From assembly GCA_965228625.1 (NCBI GenBank), contig OZ245829.1:4092001-4156000 (forward strand): a DNA stretch of 64,000 bases. Reading direction: 5' to 3'. Shown piece by piece: positions 30,466 through 39,103 of this stretch (position 1 is the first letter of the stretch; every line of letters starts with the position of its first letter). The position numbers and the translations under genes are program-made. The notes below the pieces were generated by a model, which saw only the letters and a list, made by a program, of their open reading frames with translations, made no database searches and was not told the origin of the DNA. This DNA is from UBA2767 sp965228625. Lineage in GTDB: Bacteria; Pseudomonadota; Alphaproteobacteria; Rhizobiales; Methyloligellaceae.

Positions 30466-31122
30466 CTATGCTGCCTGCCTGAGCTGCTTGGGCAGGCTCT
30501 CGGTGTAGCTCTTGCGTTCGGCAAACGCGTCGCGATGGCGCAGCACGTTCGGCGCGGCGGCGAGGAGGTCCGGCCCCTCAGGAGTGGTGCGCAGGTAATC
30601 GATTGCCGGCAACAGGAAGAAGTCCGCGATCGTGGGCGTCTGCCCGAGCAGGAACGGGCCGGTTTCGAGCGTCGAGTTGAGTACGCTCAGAACATCGGCA
30701 ACTTCCGGCAGGGCGGCGTCGATGACCTCCCGGTCGGGTTGGCCGTCGGGGCCCTTGGGGAAGGCATATGGCAGGATGTGGCGGCGCAGAACCGCCGGAT
30801 TGACGTAGTCGTTATAGGCGCTGATCCACTGTTCCATGAGCGCGGCCTGGCGCCGCTCGGAGGGGATCAGAGCCGGACCCTCGAAGGTGGCATCGATGTA
30901 CCGGCAGATGGCCGACGTCTCGAACAGGCGGAAATCGTCATGCAGCATGACGGGAATGCGGCCGAAAGGATGCAGGGCGAGATGCGCTTCCGACTGCAGC
31001 GACTCCGGGCTGCTCAGATGGTCGGTGTTGAGGTCGTGGGTTATGCCCTTTTCGATGCACGCGATCCGCGCGGTGCGGACATAGGTGCTGAAATCGGGAC
31101 CGATCAGGGTGACGTCGGACAT
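30466..31122 (-). CDS. Glutathione S-transferase family protein
   Basis: 218 residues. Thioredoxin-like N-terminus with LIGPDFSTYVRTARIACIEK, LHPFGRIPVMLHDD and FETSAICRYIDATF; helical C-terminus with GPFLLGQTPTIADFFLLPAI, the N-capping motif of GSTs. It probably acts in detoxification. It follows the VOC gene by 73 bp on the same strand, so the pair may be co-regulated by the divergent TetR gene. Confidence 0.88.
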   Translation of the reverse strand: MSDVTLIGPDFSTYVRTARIACIEKGITHDLNTDHLSSPESLQSEAHLALHPFGRIPVMLHDDFRLFETSAICRYIDATFEGPALIPSERRQAALMEQWISAYNDYVNPAVLRRHILPYAFPKGPDGQPDREVIDAALPEVADVLSVLNSTLETGPFLLGQTPTIADFFLLPAIDYLRTTPEGPDLLAAAPNVLRHRDAFAERKSYTESLPKQLRQAA

Positions 31123-31195
31123 GGGTGTTTCCTCCCGGGGTAGGGTGAATGCAAGAGTTCGAACTGTGCGTGTCAGCGAAGACAGCCGGCGCGTT

Positions 31196-31645
31196 CTAGT
31201 CGGCCATGGCCGCCATGGCTTCCGTCATCTCTTCGGTCGAGATGTCCTTGACGTGCGTCGCCAGCGTCCAGCGATGGCCCCACGGGTCTTCGAGAACGGA
31301 CGTACGGTCACCCCAGAACGCATCTTCCGGAGCGAACATCTCCTTCAGGCCGGCATCGGTCGCCCGTTTGTGGGCGGCATCGACATCTTCGACGTAAAGA
31401 TAAAAGCGCGTACCGACCTCCGATTTGGGCGCCATCATGCCCATGTCCGGGTTTTCATCGCTCACAAAAAGTTTGGACGTTCCGACCTGCAGTGACGCGT
31501 GCATGACCTTGTCGGAACCCGGCATCATCAGCTTGCCGAGAACCTCCGCGCCAAGGGCCTTTTCGTAAAGGTCAAGCGCGGCATTCCCGTCGGTTACGAC
31601 GATGTAGGGCGTGATGGTGTGAAAGCCTTCAGGGATGGACGGCAT
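31196..31645 (-). CDS. VOC-superfamily protein (PhnB/glyoxalase-like)
   Basis: 149 residues with paired beta-alpha-beta-beta-beta modules: TITPYIVVTDGNAALDLYEK, GTSKLFVSDENP, VGTRFYLYVEDVDAAHKRAT, WGDRTSVLEDPWGHRWTLAT. This is the PhnB-type pattern, which often has degenerate metal sites. Enzymatic role is not defined. Divergent from a TetR gene with a palindrome between them. Confidence 0.88.
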   Translation of the reverse strand: MPSIPEGFHTITPYIVVTDGNAALDLYEKALGAEVLGKLMMPGSDKVMHASLQVGTSKLFVSDENPDMGMMAPKSEVGTRFYLYVEDVDAAHKRATDAGLKEMFAPEDAFWGDRTSVLEDPWGHRWTLATHVKDISTEEMTEAMAAMAD

Positions 31646-31748
31646 GAGTTTTCCTCCTCAACTCAAAATGCAGGTGGTACGGGCCATCGGACAGCAATCG
31701 GGGGGCGAGCCCGTGACCTCGGACAGGCATTGTTGGGGCAATCTAAAT

Positions 31749-31762
31749 ATGTTCAAGAACAT
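31749..31762. promoter_or_regulatory. Perfect 14-bp palindrome between VOC and tetR genes
   Basis: ATGTTCAAGAACAT, a perfect palindrome in an AT-rich stretch of the 182-bp divergent region. TetR dimers bind such sites, so this is the probable operator for both directions. Confidence 0.6.
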
Positions 31763-31827
31763 TTTCTGAATCCGCGCTAAGGTGGGTTGTCTGACGCCCG
31801 GGATGGAAGAAAAGGATCTGGAAAACA

Positions 31828-32439
31828 ATGCCTTACACCGCTGAACACAAAGCAGAGACCCGTGCGCGGATCGTCGGCAGCGCGCGAAGGCTGTTCAATC
31901 GGCGCGGTTTCACGGAAGTATCCATCGACGAGATCATGGCCCATGCGGGGCTCACGCGCGGCGGCTTCTACAATCACTTCTCGAACAAGGATGAGCTCTA
32001 CGCGGAAGCCATCTCGATGACCCTGGAGTGCGAGAAGATGACCGCGGACGGCAAGGAAATCGACTTCACCCTGCCGCCCTCGCGTTTGTCCGAGATCATC
32101 ATCAATTCGTATCTGTCCGATCAGCATTTTCAGGACATCGAGGAGTCCTGTCCGCTCGTCGCCTTGCCGTCCGACACGGCGCGCGGCGGCGAACCGGTCA
32201 GGCAAGCCTACCGGCGCGTGCTGGAGGCGATGATCGGCCTGTTCGAGGCGAGCCAGGAGAATCGCGGCGAGGCGCGCCGGCGCGCAATCGCGATGGCGAC
32301 GCTGTGCATCGGCGGCATGACCCTGGCCCGCGCCATTGACGATGAGGAGCTGAGTGCGGAAATCCGCCACATCGCAAGGGATACGGCGCTCGAAACCGGA
32401 GGCTGGAAAGCCAAATCGTCGTCGCTCGCCGCTGAGTAG
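31828..32439 (+). CDS. TetR-family transcriptional regulator
   Basis: 203 residues. HTH: RIVGSARRLFNRRGFTEVSI, DEIMAHAGLTRGGFYNHFSN and KDELYAEAI, a strong TetR signature. The C-terminal ligand domain has CPLVALPSDTARGG, common in the TetR_C group with TetR_C_11-like members. Divergent from the VOC-GST pair, which it likely represses. Followed 11 bp later by the converging ChaN gene. Confidence 0.92.
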   Translation: MPYTAEHKAETRARIVGSARRLFNRRGFTEVSIDEIMAHAGLTRGGFYNHFSNKDELYAEAISMTLECEKMTADGKEIDFTLPPSRLSEIIINSYLSDQHFQDIEESCPLVALPSDTARGGEPVRQAYRRVLEAMIGLFEASQENRGEARRRAIAMATLCIGGMTLARAIDDEELSAEIRHIARDTALETGGWKAKSSSLAAE

Positions 32440-32450
32440 GTGCGCGGGCC

Positions 32451-33443
32451 CTATTTCGGCTTTCCGAATCTCTTGCGCAACTGCTCGCAGGGATCTTCGC
32501 GGTCGACCCGCGGCGTGAACCAGATGAAGTCCGCGACCGGCTTCGCCTCCGGGCTCTTCGGAATCAGATCTTTCGGGACCTTGGCCGCCTGATCCGCCTC
32601 CAGCAACATCACGGTGACGATACCTGCGTCCGGTGCGCGTCGCGTCAGATACCAGGGTACTGCGCGGTCCGCCTGCACATGTCCGTTGCCCGCAATCAGA
32701 ATGGCGCTCCCGTTCCCCGCGGCGCTGATTACGCTGTCCGCGAGGACGGCATCGCGCAACCGTTGAACGTGGAGCATGCCGCCCATCGCACCGCGCGGCA
32801 TGAGCCGGCAATGGGAGTCGAACAGTTCATCGAGCAGGGCCTCTTCCAGCGCCGCGCCGAGAGGCGTATCGAGCAGCAGCGAGGTTCGGACGTCGGCATC
32901 GAGCTTGTCCATCCCGCCTCTACCGACCTTTCTGAGCGTCGGGCGGTCGATATCGCCGGCGTGAAGCGGCAGCTTCAGGCGGAGCGACGTCTCGGCGATG
33001 GGCTGATAGATGCGCCAGTCCGGCCAGCCGCGCGCATTCCACTTCACAGCATCCCCCAGGCCCGCCGCATCGGCCTGCGGCTGATCGAGATAGTCCCGGA
33101 GCGCCGTCGCTTCGGCACGGCTGATCATTTCCATCACCACCGCCGGCTTGCGGTCGTTCGCGGCCTTTTCGATCAGCCAGGCCTGAAGCCGGTGATGATC
33201 GGCATTGTCGTGCACCTCGCCGAGAAGCACGAACCGTGCATCGGCGACAGCCTTGGCGACAACCTCGGGCGTGACGAAGCGTTCGTCCCGGGTCGACCAG
33301 ATCTTGCCGGTCAGCGGGTGCTCTTTGAGCAGGGTTGACTGCCAATCGTCCCAGGGCGGTTTGTCGTTGGCGCGGAGTGGTGCCGCAAGAACGACTGCCA
33401 GGAAGACAATCAGAAGGAGCCTAAGAGGGGTAGAAAAATACAT
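32451..33443 (-). CDS. ChaN-family (haem-binding uptake, Tiki-like) exported protein
   Basis: About 330 residues from the ATG at 33443. A signal peptide (PLRLLLIVFLAVVLAAPLRA) precedes FVLLGEVHDNADHHRLQAWL, the signature GExHDN-x-DHH motif of the ChaN/DUF399 family, and later ILIAGNGHVQADRAVPWYL with the distal GNGH block. Known members bind haem or act as Tiki-like metalloproteases. An upstream in-frame extension to 33686 would put the signal peptide internally and is rejected. It lies between carB-side genes and carA on the same strand. Confidence 0.82.
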   Translation of the reverse strand: MYFSTPLRLLLIVFLAVVLAAPLRANDKPPWDDWQSTLLKEHPLTGKIWSTRDERFVTPEVVAKAVADARFVLLGEVHDNADHHRLQAWLIEKAANDRKPAVVMEMISRAEATALRDYLDQPQADAAGLGDAVKWNARGWPDWRIYQPIAETSLRLKLPLHAGDIDRPTLRKVGRGGMDKLDADVRTSLLLDTPLGAALEEALLDELFDSHCRLMPRGAMGGMLHVQRLRDAVLADSVISAAGNGSAILIAGNGHVQADRAVPWYLTRRAPDAGIVTVMLLEADQAAKVPKDLIPKSPEAKPVADFIWFTPRVDREDPCEQLRKRFGKPK

Positions 33444-33520
33444 GCGATTGAACTCTGCCTTCACAGACCAAGGCGCGAAAGGGGGCGAATGGCCGCAATT
33501 GGGCGCAAAGCCGCGCGTCG

Positions 33521-34765
33521 CTATCCAGCCAGGGGCTGGTGCTCGTCGTGCAGCTTGTTGCCGTTTTCCGCGCGGATCAGGTTCACAAACCTGCGGAACA
33601 GATAGTGGCTGTCCTGCGGCCCGGGCGAAGCCTCCGGGTGATACTGCACCGAGAAGACGGGCTTGTCCTTCAGGCGTATGCCGCAATTCGAACCGTCAAA
33701 CAGCGAAACATGTGTTTCTTCCACTGATGCCGGCAGGGTCTCGCGGTCGACCGTGAAGCCGTGATTCATCGAGGTGATCTCCACCTTCTCGGTGGTGAAG
33801 TCCTTCACCGGATGGTTCGCGCCGTGATGGCCCTGGTGCATTTTCGTCGTTTTCGCCCCGAGCGCGAGGGCCAGCATCTGGTGGCCGAGGCAAATGCCGA
33901 AGAGGGGCAGACCGGAGGCCACCAGTTTCTCGATTTCGGGTACGGCGTATTCACCCGTGGCTGCGGGGTCGCCCGGACCGTTCGACAGAAAGATGCCGTC
34001 CGGGTTGCGGGCGAGAATATCCTCCGCGGTGCTTTCCGCCGGTACCACGGTCACCTTGCAGCCGGCGCTGGCCAGGCAACGCAGGATGTTGCGTTTCAGG
34101 CCGTAATCAACGGCGACGACGTGGAATTCCGGGTCTTGCTGGCGGCCGAACCCACTCTCGTGCGTCCACAGTGTTTCGTCCCATTCATAGGACTGGCCGC
34201 AGGTTACGTCTTTCGCCAGGTCCATCCCGTCGATTCCCGGCCACGCGGCAGCTTCGCGTTTCAGGGTGTCGAGATCGAACGCGCCGTTTTCGTCGTGTGC
34301 AATGACGGCATTGGGCATGCCGTTCTGACGGATCTGCACCGTCAGTGCGCGGGTATCGATGCCGCTTATGCCGATGATCCCTCGCGCCTTCAGCCAGTCG
34401 TCCAGGTGTCCGGCCGCGCGATAATTCGACGGATCCGTTATCGCCGCGCGTAGGACGCAGCCCCGCACGCCTGATTTGGCCGCGAGATTCGACGTTTCGA
34501 TATCGTCCGGGTTGGCGCCGACATTGCCGATATGGGGAAACGTGAAGGTGATGATCTGTCCGGCATAGGAGGGATCTGTGAGAATCTCCTGATAGCCCGT
34601 CATCGCGGTATTGAAGCACACTTCGCCGACGGCGTGTCCTGTCGCGCCGACACCGGCACCTTCGATCACGGTGCCGTCCGCAAGAACCAGAACCGCCGTG
34701 CGACGGGGTGCGAACCAACCGTCTGACGCGCCTGTTTTTTTTGCGTCTTGGGACGTGGTGCTCAT
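33521..34765 (-). CDS. carA: Carbamoyl-phosphate synthase small subunit
   Basis: 414 residues. N-terminal CPSase domain with GEVCFNTAMTGYQEILTDPS; C-terminal class I glutamine amidotransferase with FGICLGHQ (nucleophile Cys292) and QYHPEASPGP (His376, Glu378). It hydrolyses glutamine and channels ammonia to CarB. The N-terminal ~20 residues are an extension common in alphaproteobacteria. Divergent from the YqeY gene with a 197-bp AT-rich gap that must hold both promoters. Confidence 0.97.
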   Translation of the reverse strand: MSTTSQDAKKTGASDGWFAPRRTAVLVLADGTVIEGAGVGATGHAVGEVCFNTAMTGYQEILTDPSYAGQIITFTFPHIGNVGANPDDIETSNLAAKSGVRGCVLRAAITDPSNYRAAGHLDDWLKARGIIGISGIDTRALTVQIRQNGMPNAVIAHDENGAFDLDTLKREAAAWPGIDGMDLAKDVTCGQSYEWDETLWTHESGFGRQQDPEFHVVAVDYGLKRNILRCLASAGCKVTVVPAESTAEDILARNPDGIFLSNGPGDPAATGEYAVPEIEKLVASGLPLFGICLGHQMLALALGAKTTKMHQGHHGANHPVKDFTTEKVEITSMNHGFTVDRETLPASVEETHVSLFDGSNCGIRLKDKPVFSVQYHPEASPGPQDSHYLFRRFVNLIRAENGNKLHDEHQPLAG

Positions 34766-34962
34766 GTTGCGAGAGGCCTTTTCGCGTGCGTGCCGGCAGC
34801 CAAATTGGCGGGAGACTAAGGGAAGGCCAGCTTAGGGTCAACCTATCCAGAAAGATTTATTATTAAATAAAATCAATATGTTAGATCAAAAAAACTCGTT
34901 GCGTTTCGCGTCAGCCTTGCATTAACCTATGTCCGCATCGCAACTGCGAAACGAAGATTCTC

Positions 34963-35424
34963 ATGCGTGATAAAATCAACGAGGCGCTCAAGTCGGCTGT
35001 AAAGCTGCAGGACAAGCGCCGCATGTCGACGCTGCGGCTGATCAATGCCGCGATCAAGGACCGCGATATCGCCGCCCGCTCGCACGACCAGAAATGCGTG
35101 TCGGACACCGAGGTCATGGAGATCCTCGCGAAAATGGTCAAGCAGCGTAACGAGTCGATCAAAACCTACACCGAAGGCGGTCGCCCGGAGCTCGCACAGC
35201 AGGAGCAGGAGGAGATCGAGATCATCCAGTCCTTCCTGCCGAAGCAACTGACCGAGGACGAAATCAAGAACGCGGTTCTCGGCGTCATGGAAGAGGTCGG
35301 GTGCGAGGGGCTCAAGGACATGGGAAGAACCATGGGCATGCTCAAAGAGCGTTTTGCCGGCCAGATGGACTTCTCCAAGGCCAGCCAGATCGTAAAGGCG
35401 GAAATCCAGGAGCGCTGCGGGTAG
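34963..35424 (+). CDS. GatB/YqeY-domain protein
   Basis: 153 residues, the usual YqeY length. MRDKINEALKSAVKLQDKRR, STLRLINAAIKDRDI, ILAKMVKQRNESIKTY and IIQSFLPKQLTEDEIKNAV are diagnostic; the tail has GRTMGMLKERFAGQMDFSKA. It is related to the GatB C-terminal tRNA-binding domain; the bacterial role is not settled. In many alphaproteobacteria it lies between carA and dnaG; here dnaG is 8.5 kb further on. Confidence 0.95.
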   Translation: MRDKINEALKSAVKLQDKRRMSTLRLINAAIKDRDIAARSHDQKCVSDTEVMEILAKMVKQRNESIKTYTEGGRPELAQQEQEEIEIIQSFLPKQLTEDEIKNAVLGVMEEVGCEGLKDMGRTMGMLKERFAGQMDFSKASQIVKAEIQERCG

Positions 35425-35434
35425 CTCCTTTTTT
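35409..35434 (+). terminator. Intrinsic terminator overlapping the yqeY stop
   Basis: GGAGC and GCTCC (5-bp stem, 10-nt loop) are followed directly by six T. The hairpin spans the stop codon at 35422-35424 and also separates yqeY from the converging XRE gene. Confidence 0.6.
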
Positions 35435-35660
35435 ATTCCGGTCGCCGGTCCGGTGTGTCGGATCGGAATTCGAGGATGTCGCCGGGCTGGCAATCGAGGA
35501 CCCGGCAGATCTTTTCAAGCGTCTCGAACCGGACGCCCTTCACCTTGCCGGATTTCAGGAGCGACACGTTCTGCTCGGTGATGCCGATCCGCTCGGACAG
35601 TTCGCGCGAGCGCATCTTGCGCTTCGCCAGCATCACATCGAGGGTCACGACAATCGGCAT
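35433..35660 (-). CDS. Small XRE-family (YozG-like) DNA-binding protein
   Basis: 75 residues. A single HTH: LDVMLAKRKMRSRELSERIG, ITEQNVSLLKSGKVKGVRFE, then LEKICRVLDCQPGDILEF. This short form typically accompanies a DUF2975 membrane protein, which is indeed the gene just upstream (5-bp gap). The pair forms a two-gene operon of unknown physiological role; the membrane protein may tether or inhibit the regulator. Confidence 0.9.
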   Translation of the reverse strand: MPIVVTLDVMLAKRKMRSRELSERIGITEQNVSLLKSGKVKGVRFETLEKICRVLDCQPGDILEFRSDTPDRRPE

Positions 35661-35665
35661 GCCGG

Positions 35666-36229
35666 TCAGATGATCTCCCGGTTCTCTTTGGCGATGCGCA
35701 CCGCTTCGGCCATGACGAGCGCGATGGCGAGCAGCAGTCCGCCGAGGGCGGCCACCAGATAGTCGTTGAAGGAGAACTGCAGAACCAGATGCCGGCGCCC
35801 CGGCGCCGCGCCGGCCGTCAGCAGTACGCTCAAGGCGGCCTGAACAAGCGGGCTCATGAGAACGGCGGCGATGATCGCGAGTGCGATGCGGCGCAGCCGG
35901 CGGCTGGCGTCGCATGTGAATATCTCGCCCTTTCTGTATCCGGCAAACAGCAGGAACGCCTGATAGAGGGCGAAGAAGATCACCATCAGCGGCAGCGAGG
36001 AGATGAGAAATCCGAGCGCGCGGGTCGGTCCGTCCAGGGACACATCGGCGACCGGAATCTGAAGCCTGGAGACCACGAGGTCTTGCACGATCGTCGGCGA
36101 TATCCAGACCCATACGAGACCGAGTTCCGCGAACACGGCCCCCGCCACAACGACGATCTGCATGATGAGCGAAAGGCGGCGGATGCGTTGCATGGACCGG
36201 GCCCGGATCGCCCTCTGATCTGACATCAT
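35666..36229 (-). CDS. DUF2975 membrane protein
   Basis: 187 residues with four membrane helices: IMQIVVVAGAVFAELGLVWV, LGFLISSLPLMVIFFALYQA, RIALAIIAAVLMSPLVQAAL, and LVAALGGLLLAIALVMAEAV. The YRKGEIFTCDASRRLRRIA loop is a family mark. The ATG at 36229 is 6 nt after AGGAG. It precedes the XRE gene, a standard DUF2975/XRE pair. Confidence 0.88.
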   Translation of the reverse strand: MMSDQRAIRARSMQRIRRLSLIMQIVVVAGAVFAELGLVWVWISPTIVQDLVVSRLQIPVADVSLDGPTRALGFLISSLPLMVIFFALYQAFLLFAGYRKGEIFTCDASRRLRRIALAIIAAVLMSPLVQAALSVLLTAGAAPGRRHLVLQFSFNDYLVAALGGLLLAIALVMAEAVRIAKENREII

Positions 36230-36261
36230 CAATCACTCCTGACATGTGAAACAGCCATAAT

Positions 36262-36278
36262 TTATCGTTTAACAATAA
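36262..36278. promoter_or_regulatory. Near-palindrome upstream of DUF2975/XRE operon
   Basis: TTATCGTTTAACAATAA is a 17-bp palindrome with one mismatched pair, 32 bp upstream of the operon start in an AT-rich stretch. It could be the XRE autoregulatory site. Confidence 0.45.
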
Positions 36279-36357
36279 AAAATAACCGTGTCAATTGAGC
36301 AGGCGACGATGATGCGCGACGCGCCGTATGGTCGGAACCGAATATGCCGAAAACGCC

Positions 36358-37035
36358 CTAGAACCCGTCGAACGTGGCGAAGCCGGCCACGGGTTCGCGT
36401 TCGGTGACGAGCGCGTTCTCGGGTGCGGAATCATCGATATATCCTAGCGCCATGCCGCAGACGACTTCCTCGGTGTCGGGGATGTCGAGGACATCGATAA
36501 CGACCCGATGGAACTTGACCCAGGCGGCCTGGGGGCAACTGTGCAGCCCCTGTGCGCGCGCCGCGATCATCACGTTCTGTATGAACATGCCGAAATCGAG
36601 CCAACTGCCCTGTTCGAGGGCCTTGTCGATGGTGAAGATGAGACCGACCGGCGCATCGAAGAACACATAGTTGCGCCCGTGCTGGCGATGCGTCTTCTCG
36701 CGCTCGCCCTTCTTGATCCCCAGCAGACCGTAGAGATCCCAGCCGACCTTTCGCCGGCGTGAGATGTACGGCTCGGGGATCGTGGCCGGATAATATGTGT
36801 AGGAATAGGTGTGGGCGTCCGGCTCGGTGGTGTGGGCATGCAGTGCCGCCTCGCAGAGACGGTCCTTGGCGTCTCCGGAGAGCACGCGCACCTTCCAGGG
36901 TTGGGTGTTGGTGCCGCTTGGCGCCCGGCTGGCCACGGCCAGGATGTGCTCGACCGTCTCGCGCGGAACGGGGGTTGGAAGAAACGCCCTGACGGAGCGG
37001 CGGGTCGTGATTGCGTCGTCGACGGGATTCGTCAT
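36358..37035 (-). CDS. Nitroreductase-family flavoprotein
   Basis: 225 residues from the ATG at 37035. N-terminal DDAITTRRSVRAFLPTPVPR and AVASRAPSGTNTQPWKVRVL bind FMN phosphate and ring; the distal GMALGYIDDSAPEN block is also conserved. It would reduce nitro, quinone or enone groups with NAD(P)H. The extension to 37110 lacks family content. Lone gene. Confidence 0.9.
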   Translation of the reverse strand: MTNPVDDAITTRRSVRAFLPTPVPRETVEHILAVASRAPSGTNTQPWKVRVLSGDAKDRLCEAALHAHTTEPDAHTYSYTYYPATIPEPYISRRRKVGWDLYGLLGIKKGEREKTHRQHGRNYVFFDAPVGLIFTIDKALEQGSWLDFGMFIQNVMIAARAQGLHSCPQAAWVKFHRVVIDVLDIPDTEEVVCGMALGYIDDSAPENALVTEREPVAGFATFDGF

Positions 37036-37093
37036 CGATCGGATCCTCTGTGTTCTTGTTTGCTGGAGGAGGTGGCTTCGGGTTCGTGCCATC

Positions 37094-38086
37094 CTAGTTC
37101 TTAAAGACAATGTTCCGGAACTGCGATGACCGGATCAGCTCACCACCGGAATGCCCGATGCCGGGCACGATGGACAAGGTGGCGTTTTCCTTCCATTGGG
37201 GAAACGTCTGCACATATCCCCAGTAATTGAGCGTGCGATCCAGACGCGTCTTGCCCTGCACCAGGGCCGGGCAGCGGTGGTCCACGCCGTCACCGGTCAG
37301 CGTGTCGGCGCTGCCGGCAAGAAACACCACCTTGCGGCGGAACATGCGGTTGCGGATTTCATCGACGGAGAGCTTGGCCGCATAGGGCGGCGGGCCCACG
37401 AGGCCGTATTTCCAGTGGTTGTAGCCCGGACACACCGCTGCGGCATTGGCGAGCGGGGCATAGGATCCGTCGCTCTGCATCCGGCGGTCGTCCACATAGA
37501 GATATGACGAGGGGTTCATCACCACGAACACAATCGATTTGTGGTCGGCGATCGCGCTGCCGACCGCGATGTACCGGTTGATGATCTGACCACCCGAGGA
37601 GTGACCGGCCAGCACGACACGCGATGCGTTCGGAAAGCTGGCAACCGCAAGTTCGAGGATGCGGTCGAGCACGGCGAAGGAGCTGGTCTGCGAACCGTCG
37701 AGGGAGTCCGCGCCCTGCTGCCAGTGGCTTGTCCAGTAGAGCTCGTCCTGCCTCGGATTCTGCCGCGCCATCTGGAATTGCGGCGTGACGACCGCTGTGG
37801 TCGGCAGCGCGCCGGCGCCGCGAGCCGCCTCGATACCGGCGGCGAAGTAACCCGGTCCGTTCGATTCACCGCCGGGCACGATGATGAGTACGGTCTTTAT
37901 GGTTTCGTTCTTCTCCGTCATCGAGACGGTACGGTAGTAGGGCAGCTTCTTGCCGGATGTCATCGTGATGGCGCCCATCCGGGCCATGGCCGAATTGCGT
38001 TCGGAAATCCGGTCAGCCGCCGCCACGACCGTGTGGGACATGCACAAAGTGACGAGGGCGAGAAACAGGTGCGCGACGCGTGTCAT
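37094..38086 (-). CDS. Exported alpha/beta-hydrolase
   Basis: 330 residues. Signal peptide HLFLALVTLCMSHTVVAAAD. The fold has VLIIVPGGESNGPGYFAAG (oxyanion region), the nucleophile elbow LAGHSSGGQ (Ser163), a probable acid near FLAGSADTLTGDGVDHR and His in VPGIGHSGGEL near the end. Probably a periplasmic or secreted esterase or lipase-like enzyme. Substrate unknown. Divergent from a small Tyr-rich gene. Confidence 0.75.
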   Translation of the reverse strand: MTRVAHLFLALVTLCMSHTVVAAADRISERNSAMARMGAITMTSGKKLPYYRTVSMTEKNETIKTVLIIVPGGESNGPGYFAAGIEAARGAGALPTTAVVTPQFQMARQNPRQDELYWTSHWQQGADSLDGSQTSSFAVLDRILELAVASFPNASRVVLAGHSSGGQIINRYIAVGSAIADHKSIVFVVMNPSSYLYVDDRRMQSDGSYAPLANAAAVCPGYNHWKYGLVGPPPYAAKLSVDEIRNRMFRRKVVFLAGSADTLTGDGVDHRCPALVQGKTRLDRTLNYWGYVQTFPQWKENATLSIVPGIGHSGGELIRSSQFRNIVFKN

Positions 38087-38174
38087 GGATCAGCTTCGGA
38101 CAAGCATTTCAGCTTTTTGTGTTCGGCGAGACCGGCTGCCTGCAAGGGTTTTACGGTATTGTTTGGTTAACCGC

Positions 38175-38190
38175 ATGTGACATTTCACAT
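38175..38190. promoter_or_regulatory. Palindrome between hydrolase and Tyr-rich gene
   Basis: ATGTGA-CATT-TCACAT, perfect 6-bp arms, in the 161-bp divergent region. It resembles a CRP/FNR half-site pair but with a 4-bp rather than 6-bp spacer, so the binding protein is uncertain. Confidence 0.4.
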
Positions 38191-38247
38191 TTGCATACGA
38201 AATTGTGATCCCTATATCTCGGGTCTGGTATCGTTGGAGTTCAGTCG

Positions 38248-38586
38248 ATGAAAATCCGGTCCTTGCCTCTGATTGCGGCCGTCGGTGCATTTGCGCTGAT
38301 GGCCTTTTCTTCGCCCACGCCTTCGGAAGCCGGTCACGTATCCTTCGGGTACTGGGGCCCGCGCGTTGGCGTCTATGTGGGCCCGCGCCCATACTACGGT
38401 TACTATCGACCCTATCGCCCTTACTATTATCGTCCATATCGCCCGTACTACCGGCCATATCGGCCCTATTACGGCCCGGTGTATGGCGGCGGCCGCTGCG
38501 TCAGATGGGCGTCGCGGTGTGCGGCGAGATGGGGTGCCGGCGGCCCGAACTTCCGTGGCTGCATGCGCTATCACCGCTGCTATTGA
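38248..38586 (+). CDS. Small exported Tyr/Arg/Pro-repeat protein
   Basis: 112 residues. Signal peptide to about residue 28 (SLPLIAAVGAFALMAFSS, PSEA-G). The mature part is a low-complexity array of YRPY and YYRPYRP units (about residues 50-75), then a Cys-containing C-terminus (GGRCVRWASRCAARWG, RGCMRYHRCY; four Cys). Such short YR-rich exported proteins are common in Rhizobiales; their role is unknown. The array and paired Cys suggest an envelope or surface component. Confidence 0.75.
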   Translation: MKIRSLPLIAAVGAFALMAFSSPTPSEAGHVSFGYWGPRVGVYVGPRPYYGYYRPYRPYYYRPYRPYYRPYRPYYGPVYGGGRCVRWASRCAARWGAGGPNFRGCMRYHRCY

Positions 38587-38615
38587 AGAGCTTGAGTGGT
38601 CGGGACGCCTGAAAC

Positions 38616-38936
38616 CTAGTCGAGGCGTTCGACCTTGGCCGCCTGGTCGGGGATCTCCCGCACGCGATAGGTGGCGTTTTCGCATTCGAGCGTCCAGACC
38701 GGCTCGTCCGGTTTGGACGCTTTTTTGTCGCGCACCGCACTCTTCGGTTTGTCGCATTCATACCCTTGCGTGCGGATGTGCGACGCGATGATCTCCGGCG
38801 GCTTCTCGCTGTCATCGGCGGCGATGGCGGTCGCCGGGCCGTCCAACGGCGCACCCAGTGCGAAAAAGACAAAGGCCGCCGACGCGACGAACGGCCTCAA
38901 GGCAATATGGTGAACCACTGAAAGTGCTGCGTGCAT
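38616..38936 (-). CDS. Small exported protein of unknown function
   Basis: 106 residues with an N-terminal signal-like helix (PFVASAAFVFFALGAP) and a soluble tail containing YECDKPKSAVRDKKASKP and WTLECENATYRVREIPDQA. Two Cys in the mature region could form a disulfide. No family recognised. It converges on the Tyr-rich gene, 29 bp apart. Confidence 0.6.
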   Translation of the reverse strand: MHAALSVVHHIALRPFVASAAFVFFALGAPLDGPATAIAADDSEKPPEIIASHIRTQGYECDKPKSAVRDKKASKPDEPVWTLECENATYRVREIPDQAAKVERLD

Positions 38937-39103
38937 GACGTGTCCGGGTCTCCCGAGTTTTGACGAAGTCTAGCAGGGGCGCCTCACGTTTCAAACGTGG
39001 AAGGTGAGGGCACGTTCGGACAGGCGCAAAAAAGAGAGAGTTGTCACTCCGGCCCGGATCGTGCGACATGCCTGCAAACCGGGCGCCGGGAGAGGGGACA
39101 CCA

